From positions 1 through 11,102 of the forward strand of contig JASIGD010000234.1 in assembly GCA_030045295.1 (NCBI GenBank): 11,102 nt of DNA, in the 5' to 3' direction. Below, piece after piece: positions 6,296-11,102 of the stretch. Source of the stretch: Streptosporangiaceae bacterium. GTDB lineage: Bacteria; Actinomycetota; Actinomycetes; Streptosporangiales; Streptosporangiaceae. The translations under genes and the position numbers were made by a program. How positions within the stretch are numbered: the first letter of the stretch is position 1; every line of letters begins with the position of its first letter. Under the pieces are notes generated by a model that had not been told where the DNA came from, did not search any database, and saw nothing but the letters and a program-made list of their open reading frames with translations.

Positions 6296-6628
6296 TTTCC
6301 CCAGATTACACCGCGGGTCCTACCTGCGCGACGTCGCTGCAAGGCCGCCTCTGAGGGCGGCGTCATCTTCGCCGGGTGCCTGGGCGCCGCCGCCGTGACC
6401 GCGCGGAATGAACTGGCGCCCGCCGCTGTTACCGGTAATAGTCGCCTACTCGGTGACGCTTCCCGGCTCCGTCGATCCGACGTCGAGCACCTTTTTCCCA
6501 GCGGATCCTGCTCTACCGTGACGGCTCATCTGCCCAGGTAGCGCCCCTCCGCTTCTCCGCCCGGCGCCGCGCCAGCCGTTCTTTTCAGCATGCGCGGATT
6601 CGCCGTTTCCCCGAAAGGAAATCCACTT
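6296..6628. other. Divergent intergenic region between the cNMP-binding gene and rho
   Basis: 333 bp without a credible gene. It must hold promoters for the minus-strand cNMP-binding operon and for plus-strand rho. Visible elements are a GC hairpin GCCGCC (6344-6349) / GGCGGC (6356-6361), the palindrome listed separately at 6429-6438, and a T/C-rich stretch near 6488-6500. Just before rho the run GAAAGGAAAT (6613-6621) is the ribosome site. I could not identify convincing sigma-factor boxes for rho, and no known leader-peptide or riboswitch architecture is apparent. Confidence 0.5.
6429..6438. promoter_or_regulatory. Perfect 10-bp palindrome TTACCGGTAA
   Basis: TTACCGGTAA is an exact dyad, in an AT-richer island of a GC-rich intergenic region, about 190 bp upstream of rho and 130 bp upstream of the divergent cNMP-binding gene. 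It could be a dimeric repressor or activator half-site. No second copy was seen in the window, and a 10-bp palindrome can arise by chance, so this is a weak call. Confidence 0.25.
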
Positions 6629-7792
6629 ATGACCACGACAATCCAGGAATCCGCCGCGTCGGCCCGGGCCGTCCAGCCGTCGGCCAGCGTCCCGGTATCC
6701 GGCCTGGTCGATCCCGCCGACGGGCACGCTCTGGTGCGCGTCGACGGCTACCGGTCCAGCCCGTCCGACGTCTACGTCTCGGCCGGCCAGATCAAGCAGC
6801 ACGGGCTGCGCAAGGGCGACCGGATCGAAGGCACGGCCCGGCCCTCGGCCGGCGGGCGGGCCAAGTACCGCCCTCTGGTCACCGTCGACACCGTCAACGG
6901 AATGCCGCCCGAGCTCGCCCGGGCCCGCCCGCACTTCGACGACCTGACCCCGCTGTACCCCCAGCAGCGCCTGCGGCTGGAGGACGGGGACCCGTCCGAC
7001 ACCGCGCGCATCATCGACCTGGTGGCCCCGATCGGCAAGGGCCAGCGCGGCCTCATCGTGTCCGCGCCCAAGGCGGGCAAGACCATGATCCTGCAGGCCA
7101 TCGCCGCCTCGATCGCCAACAGCCACCCCGAGGTCGAGCTGATGGTGGTCCTCGTCGGTGAGCGGCCCGAAGAGGTCACCGACCTCCGCCGGTCGATCCG
7201 CGGCGAGGTCGTATTCTCCACCTTCGACCAGGCCCCGGAAGACCACATCCGAGTCGCCGAACTGGCCATCGAGCGGGCCAAGCGCCTGGTCGAGGCGGGC
7301 GGCGACGTGGTCGTCCTGCTGGACTCCATCACCCGGCTGGGCCGCGCCTACAACCTGGCCGCCCCGGCCAGCAGCCGCACCCTGGCGGGCGGCGTCGCCG
7401 CTTCCGCCCTGCTCCCGCCTCGCCAGTTCCTCGGCGCCGCCCGGAACATCGAAGGCGGCGGCTCGCTCACCATCCTGTCCACCGCGCTGGTCGACACCGG
7501 CTCGCGGATGGACGACGTCCTGTTCGAGGAGTTCAAGGGCACCGGCAACATGGAGCTGCGGCTGCGCCGCGACCTGGCCGACAAGCGCGTCTACCCGGCC
7601 ATCGACCCGATGCCGTCCGGCACCCGCCGTGACGAGCTGCTGATGCCCGCCGACGAATACCGCGCCGCCGCCCAGCTCCGCCGCGCGCTCGGCGCCCTCG
7701 AGCCCCAGCAGGCCCTCGAGCTCCTGCTCGACAAGACCCACCAGACCGCCTCCAACGCCGAGTTCCTCAGCCAGATCCAGCGGGCGGCATGA
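6629..7792 (+). CDS. Short, divergent Rho transcription termination factor paralogue
   Basis: 387 residues. ATG at 6629 is chosen because AAAGGAA (6614-6620) lies eight bases upstream; an ATG at 6590 has no ribosome site. Rho is a hexameric RNA-dependent ATPase that ends transcription. The core is complete: [15 protein letters not shown] (138-152, Walker A), GERPEEV (177-183), [16 protein letters not shown] (227-242, Walker B), the R-loop GSRMDD (291-296), and GTRRDE (331-336) with the arginine finger. However, only about 22 Ala/Ser-rich residues precede the RNA-binding fold, so the N-terminal helix bundle and the long charged insert of usual actinobacterial Rho are absent. The primary RNA-site motif (GFGFLR in E. 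coli) reads GHALVR (32-37), and the Q-loop reads [10 protein letters not shown] instead of L(T/S)GGVD. The usual thrB/rpmE/prfA neighbours are missing. It is very likely an additional Rho with changed RNA choice, not the housekeeping copy. Confidence 0.92.
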   Translation: MTTTIQESAASARAVQPSASVPVSGLVDPADGHALVRVDGYRSSPSDVYVSAGQIKQHGLRKGDRIEGTARPSAGGRAKYRPLVTVDTVNGMPPELARARPHFDDLTPLYPQQRLRLEDGDPSDTARIIDLVAPIGKGQRGLIVSAPKAGKTMILQAIAASIANSHPEVELMVVLVGERPEEVTDLRRSIRGEVVFSTFDQAPEDHIRVAELAIERAKRLVEAGGDVVVLLDSITRLGRAYNLAAPASSRTLAGGVAASALLPPRQFLGAARNIEGGGSLTILSTALVDTGSRMDDVLFEEFKGTGNMELRLRRDLADKRVYPAIDPMPSGTRRDELLMPADEYRAAAQLRRALGALEPQQALELLLDKTHQTASNAEFLSQIQRAA

Positions 7793-8597
7793 CGGTCGGC
7801 CGCTCGCGCCGCCGCGCGACGTGCAACACCGTCCCCCATCCCCGCCGGACCGACCGGTCCGGCCGCCGCGCCAGCCGCCGCCGGATCTCCCCGTACAGCC
7901 GGTCCCGCTGCCAACCCGCCATGCTCAGGTGCCCGGAGAACGTGTTGAGCAGCTCGATGTACTCCTCGGCTCGGTAAACCCGCTCCCAGTCGTACTGCCG
8001 GACCCGCACCACCTCGAACAGCCCGCTGGCCTCGATCTCGGCGCACTGGTCAGGCAGTTCTCCCGGCCGGGGCCAGACGGTGTCGGCGGGCAGCCCCTCG
8101 CCGATCTCGTCGTAGACGTCCTGCAGCTCGCGGAAGAACGGATCGCCCCCGTCGGGGAACACGTGCTGCTGCGCCCAAAGCGCTAGGTGCCCGCCGGGCC
8201 GCAGCGCCTCCCAGGCCCGCTGGTACCGCACCCCTGGATCGATCCAGTGCCAGGCAGTGGCCGCGAACACCAGGCTGACCGGCTCCTCCGGCCGCCACGC
8301 CTCGAACCGCCCCTCGACCACCTGGACGTCGAACCCGGCCAGGTTCCGGCGCGCCACCGCGGCGAGCCCGGCGCCCAGCTCCACGCAGACGATGCGGAAT
8401 CCCCGCCGGGCCAGCGGCAATGTAGCCTTGCCCGTGGCGCACCCGACCTCCAGCAGCTGGTCACCCGGCGCCAGCCCGGCCACGGCGATCAGGTCATCGA
8501 ACAGCGCCTCGGGATAGTCGGGCCGGACCCGGTGATAGATCTCGGCCGCCTGGTCAAACGTCTCCCGCAGCCGCTCCCGCTCAGCATCGGATCGCAC
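7767..8597 (-). CDS. Class I SAM-dependent methyltransferase
   Basis: 276 residues from GTG (8595-8597). No ribosome site is present. A TATACT hexamer ends six bases before the GTG, so the mRNA is probably leaderless and begins at the start codon. The fold is a Methyltransf_11/25-type class I enzyme: FDQAAEIYHRVRPDYP (14-29), SAM motif I LLEVGCATGKATL (48-60), acidic E73 in CVELG, and ATAWHW (113-118). The C-terminal half (YRAEEYIELLNTFSGH, 208-223) is common in actinobacterial and fungal members acting on unknown small molecules. It belongs to the same broad group as the methyltransferase half of the fusion at 948-2108. The final 26 bp overlap the 3' end of the convergent rho gene. Substrate unknown. 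Confidence 0.9.
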   Translation of the reverse strand: MRSDAERERLRETFDQAAEIYHRVRPDYPEALFDDLIAVAGLAPGDQLLEVGCATGKATLPLARRGFRIVCVELGAGLAAVARRNLAGFDVQVVEGRFEAWRPEEPVSLVFAATAWHWIDPGVRYQRAWEALRPGGHLALWAQQHVFPDGGDPFFRELQDVYDEIGEGLPADTVWPRPGELPDQCAEIEASGLFEVVRVRQYDWERVYRAEEYIELLNTFSGHLSMAGWQRDRLYGEIRRRLARRPDRSVRRGWGTVLHVARRRERPTVMPPAGSG

Positions 8598-8603
8598 CGG
8601 GGC

Positions 8604-8609
8604 AGTATA
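8604..8609 (-). promoter_or_regulatory. -10 box of the leaderless methyltransferase promoter
   Basis: Read on the minus strand this is TATACT, close to the consensus TATAAT/TANNNT. Exactly six bases (GCCCCG) separate it from the GTG start at 8597. That spacing puts the transcription start on the G of the start codon. No good -35 hexamer is seen 16-19 bases further up (GGTTTG is the nearest), so an activator may be needed. Confidence 0.5.
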
Positions 8610-8643
8610 GGGATCCGCCGGGGCCGCAAACCAGCCGGATCCC
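8610..8643. repeat. Inverted repeat in the divergent promoter region
   Basis: GGGATCCG (8610-8617) and CGGATCCC (8636-8643) are exact inverted copies with an 18-base spacer. They occupy the middle of the 79-bp gap between the two divergent start codons, directly behind both -10 boxes. The arms could bind one dimeric regulator controlling both directions or form a cruciform. GC-rich context raises the odds of chance pairing, but eight exact bases at this place are notable. Confidence 0.45.
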
Positions 8644-8664
8644 GGCGGCCCCGCTTCGAGGCCG

Positions 8665-8670
8665 TACCAT
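8665..8670 (+). promoter_or_regulatory. -10 box of the leaderless mobA-moaD promoter
   Basis: TACCAT followed by exactly six bases (GAAAAA) and then the GTG start at 8677, the same spacing as on the opposite strand. No Shine-Dalgarno sequence precedes the GTG, which supports leaderless translation. No recognisable -35 hexamer lies at 16-18 bases. An ATG at 8669 overlaps this box but is out of frame with the gene. Confidence 0.45.
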
Positions 8671-8676
8671 GAAAAA

Positions 8677-9531
8677 GTGGCGGCTTGCGCGGGAGTAGTG
8701 CTGGCCGGCGGGCGGTCATCCCGGATGGGCGCCCCCAAGGCAGCGCTTGAGTGGTACGGGTCCACGCTGCTGGGCCGTACGGTCCGGATCATGGCCCGTG
8801 CCACGAGCGGGCCGGTCGTGGTCGTCCGTGCCCCTGGCCAGGACCTCCCGGAGCTGCCGGAAGGCACCCTGGTCGCCGACGATCCGCGCGAGGGCAAAGG
8901 CCCGGTGCAGGGTATCGCCGCCGGGCTGGCGGCGCTGGCCGGGCGCGCCGATGTCGCGTTCGTCAGCTCCACCGACATGCCTTTCCTGCACCCGGCCTTC
9001 ATCCGGCGGGTGCTCCGCGTCCTGGAAGAGAGCGAAGGCACAGATGTCGCCCTGCCGGTTGCCCGCGGGTACAAGCAGCCGCTGGCCGCCGCGTATCGCG
9101 TCTCGCTCGCGGGAACCGCCGAGCGGCTGGTCAAGGAGGACCGGCTCCGGCCTGCCTTCCTCTTCGAGGAGTGCCAGGTGGAAACGCTGGATGAGGCGGC
9201 GCTGAGACGGGACCCGGTGCTTGCCGCGCTTGACCCGGACCTGGACTCGCTGCTGAACGTCAATACTCCCGCGGACTACGCGGCGGCACGCGCCCGGTCG
9301 GCACCCGAGGTCACGGTCCAGCTCTTCGGGACTCTCACGAAAGGCGCTAGCGCCAGCGGACCCCATGTGGTCCGCGCCGCCACCGTGGGCGGCGCTGCCG
9401 ATGCCTTGGCCGTCGTGTTCGACCGGCACGTGGCGGCGGCGCTGAACGGCGACCAGATCACCCGCGACCGGGCGACACCGCTCGCGCCCGGCGACACCGT
9501 CTTCTTCTTGTCCGCCGACGCGGGAGGATAA
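8677..9531 (+). CDS. MobA-MoaD fusion: molybdopterin nucleotidyltransferase with C-terminal sulfur-carrier domain
   Basis: 284 residues from GTG (8677), in a probable leaderless mRNA. Residues 1-205 are a MobA-like nucleotidyltransferase: nucleotide-binding loop VVLAGGRSSRMGAPKAAL (7-24), DDPREGKGPVQGI (68-80), the metal-site block VSSTDMPFLHP (96-106), and LLNVNTPADY (192-201), the usual MobA end. MobA joins GMP (or CMP in MocA relatives) to molybdopterin. After a short linker, residues about 211-284 form a MoaD/ThiS beta-grasp: EVTVQLFGTL (211-220), ALNGDQI (255-261), and LAPGDTVFFLSADAGG (269-284). The terminal Gly-Gly is free, as required for adenylation by MoeB and thiocarboxylation before MoaE-dependent dithiolene synthesis. 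Both halves look intact. The gene is 42 bp upstream of the aldehyde oxidoreductase, so the two probably form an operon for pterin-cofactor supply. Confidence 0.9.
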   Translation: MAACAGVVLAGGRSSRMGAPKAALEWYGSTLLGRTVRIMARATSGPVVVVRAPGQDLPELPEGTLVADDPREGKGPVQGIAAGLAALAGRADVAFVSSTDMPFLHPAFIRRVLRVLEESEGTDVALPVARGYKQPLAAAYRVSLAGTAERLVKEDRLRPAFLFEECQVETLDEAALRRDPVLAALDPDLDSLLNVNTPADYAAARARSAPEVTVQLFGTLTKGASASGPHVVRAATVGGAADALAVVFDRHVAAALNGDQITRDRATPLAPGDTVFFLSADAGG

Positions 9532-9573
9532 GGGCGACAGGCGCCAGCGCGGGAGGCGAAGGGAGGCACGGCA

Positions 9574-11102
9574 ATGCCAGCTGGCGGTTATTTCGGGCGG
9601 GTGCTCGTCGTGGACGTGACCAGCGGCACCAGCCAGGACCAGCCGCTGCCCGAGACCGTGCTGCGCGGCTACATCGGCGGCTCCGGGCTCGGCACTTGGC
9701 TGCTGTGCCAGCTGGGAACGCCTGGCGCTGACCCGCTCGGGCCTCGGGCCCCGCTCGCGTTCGTGTTCTCCCCGCTGGTCGGCACGCCGCTGACCACGAG
9801 TGCGAAGTTCGCGGTCGTGGCGAAGTCGCCGCTGACCGGTATGCTGACCGACGCGCTGGCCTCGAGCCAGTTCGCGATCGCGGGGAAGCTCACCGGCCAC
9901 GACGCGATCGTGATCGACGGCCGCGCACCGGAACTCTCCGTCCTGCTCGTCGACGGCGACGGGACCCGCCTCATCGGCGCCGCGCACCTGGCGGGCATGA
10001 CCGCGGCCGATACGGACAGCCGTCTGCGCGGCGAGCTCGGCCGCGGCTGGCGGGTGGCGGCGATCGGCCCGGCCGGCGAGCGCGGTATCCGGTACGCCAC
10101 GATCTCGCACGACGGGCGGCACGCGGGCCGGGGCGGGCTGGGCGCGGTCATGGGCGCGAAGAACCTGAAGGCGATCGCGGTCCGCGCGGCGGCGAAGGTG
10201 GCGACGGCTGACCCGGCGGCGGTCCTGGCGGCAGCACGCGACCTGCGAGAACGGTCGTTCGGGCCGGCCACGGCGAAGTACCGCGAGCTGGGCACGCTGG
10301 CCAACCTGCTCGCGTTCAACGCCATCAGCGCCCTGCCGACCCGTAACTTCCAGGCCGCGACCTTCGACGGCACGACCGAACTCGCCGGGCAGACAGCCGG
10401 GGATGTGCCCGAAGATGTGCGGGGCATGCGCCGCGTGGCCCGCAGCAGTTGCGCGTCCTGCACGATCGGCTGCGAGCACATCTACCGCTCGCGCGACGGC
10501 AAGAAGGCCCGGGTGGAGTACGAGAACGTCTTCGCGCTCGGCCCGATGTGCGGGGTGAGCGACCCCGACGCCGTGCTCGCGGCGAGCGCCCGCTGCGACG
10601 AGCTGGGCATCGACACGATTTCCGCGGGCGGCACGATCGCGTGGGCGATGGAGTGCGCGGAGCGCGGCCTGATCGACGCGCCGTGGCTCCGGTTCGGCGA
10701 CCCCGCCGCGCTGCTGCGCGTCCTGGACGAGATCGGCGGCCGCGGCACGCCGCTCGGCGCCCTGCTGGCCGAGGGATCAAGGCGAGCGTCCCGGACGGTC
10801 GGGGCCGGCTCAGCGTCGTTCGCCTCGCACGTCAAGGGCCTGGAGATGCCGGGGTACGAGCCTCGCACGCTGCATTCCATGGCGCTGGGCCTGGCGGTGA
10901 ACGCCAGGGGAGCCGACCACAACCGTTCGGGCGCCTACGAGGCGGACCTGTCCGGCGGCCTGGACCGGCTCGACGGCGGTGACGCGCACGTGGCGGCCGC
11001 CATCGAGACGGAGGACCGGGCGGCGGTGATGGACTCGCTGATCTTGTGCAAGTTCCTGCGCGGCGTGTTCACCGACCCGTTCACCGAGTGGGCAGGGCTG
11101 CT
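9574..11102 (+). CDS. Aldehyde:ferredoxin oxidoreductase (AOR family), 3' end beyond window
   Basis: 509 codons are visible before the right edge; family members are about 600-620 residues, so roughly 100 are missing. ATG at 9574 has GGGAGG (9561-9566) seven bases upstream. AOR enzymes use a tungsten bis-pterin centre and one 4Fe-4S cluster to convert aldehydes to acids (or the reverse) with ferredoxin. Signatures are GGYFGRVLVVDVTSG at the N-terminus, HAGRGGLGAVMGAKNLKAI (183-201), the cluster cysteines C293, C296 and C300 (CxxCxxxC) with the fourth, C492, in LILCKF, then VEYENVFALGPMCG (314-327) and ARGADHNRSG (444-453), whose His449 corresponds to the usual active-site His. All expected residues in the visible part are present. 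It follows the MobA-MoaD gene by 42 bp with no terminator. Confidence 0.93.
   Translation, partial: MPAGGYFGRVLVVDVTSGTSQDQPLPETVLRGYIGGSGLGTWLLCQLGTPGADPLGPRAPLAFVFSPLVGTPLTTSAKFAVVAKSPLTGMLTDALASSQFAIAGKLTGHDAIVIDGRAPELSVLLVDGDGTRLIGAAHLAGMTAADTDSRLRGELGRGWRVAAIGPAGERGIRYATISHDGRHAGRGGLGAVMGAKNLKAIAVRAAAKVATADPAAVLAAARDLRERSFGPATAKYRELGTLANLLAFNAISALPTRNFQAATFDGTTELAGQTAGDVPEDVRGMRRVARSSCASCTIGCEHIYRSRDGKKARVEYENVFALGPMCGVSDPDAVLAASARCDELGIDTISAGGTIAWAMECAERGLIDAPWLRFGDPAALLRVLDEIGGRGTPLGALLAEGSRRASRTVGAGSASFASHVKGLEMPGYEPRTLHSMALGLAVNARGADHNRSGAYEADLSGGLDRLDGGDAHVAAAIETEDRAAVMDSLILCKFLRGVFTDPFTEWAGL

Noticed and set aside
6446..7741. Long minus-strand open frame (431 codons) across rho
   Set aside because: Gly/Asp/Val/Gln-rich shadow of the rho codons with no domain; rho on the other strand has unmistakable motifs.
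8598..9263. N-terminal extension of the minus-strand methyltransferase reaching into mobA
   Set aside because: The extension is Ser/Arg/Pro-rich, antisense to conserved MobA motifs, and the methyltransferase homology begins right at the GTG at 8597.
8716..10479. Very long minus-strand open frame (587 codons) over mobA-moaD and AOR
   Set aside because: Arg/Gly/Ala/Gln composition without any family signature; both plus-strand genes are clearly recognised, so this is a GC-driven shadow.

Overview
The window is GC-rich with strongly G/C-biased third codon positions, GTG starts, a Ser/Ala-rich lipoprotein and compact gene packing. This points to a high-GC actinomycete; I cannot name the genus. 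Only protein-coding genes and short control elements are visible. I see no tRNA, rRNA, CRISPR array, insertion sequence or phage gene.

Layout. At the left edge is the 3' end of a plus-strand isoprenylcysteine/phospholipid methyltransferase-family gene (2-130). It converges on a long minus-strand block covering about 361-6295. Read in its own direction (right to left) the block runs: a cyclic-nucleotide-binding-domain protein (5795-6295), a gluconokinase-like P-loop kinase (5102-5731), an overlapping one-domain Smr protein (4867-5118), a hairpin, a lipoprotein with an Mtb12-like domain (4145-4675), a 14-helix DHA2-type MFS exporter (2549-4129), a two-helix membrane protein (2147-2476), a fused glyoxalase-like (VOC)/methyltransferase protein (948-2108), and a bifunctional-nuclease-family protein (361-873). 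A 333-bp gap (6296-6628) separates this block from a plus-strand rho-family gene (6629-7792). The gap holds a divergent promoter region.

The rho gene is the most unusual single gene. It encodes a full ATPase core with intact Walker motifs and arginine finger. It lacks the N-terminal helix bundle, has lost the two aromatic residues of the primary RNA site, and differs at several positions in the RNA Q-loop and next to the ATP site. It also has none of the usual actinobacterial rho neighbours, so I read it as a specialised Rho paralogue. Its last 26 bp overlap a convergent methyltransferase gene (7767-8597, minus).

That methyltransferase is divergent from a molybdenum/tungsten module. Only 79 bp separate the two GTG starts, and each start has a -10-like hexamer exactly six bases upstream, as expected for leaderless mRNAs. 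The module starts with a MobA-MoaD fusion (8677-9531) ending in the Gly-Gly tail needed for sulfur transfer. It continues with an aldehyde:ferredoxin oxidoreductase (AOR) gene (from 9574) that runs off the right edge after about 509 codons. The fusion probably supplies pterin cofactor functions to the AOR, although known AOR enzymes carry a cofactor without a nucleotide, which makes the MobA half puzzling.

The most promising material for new biology is the divergent Rho and the MobA-MoaD/AOR pair with its paired leaderless promoters. The remaining genes are fairly ordinary accessory functions.
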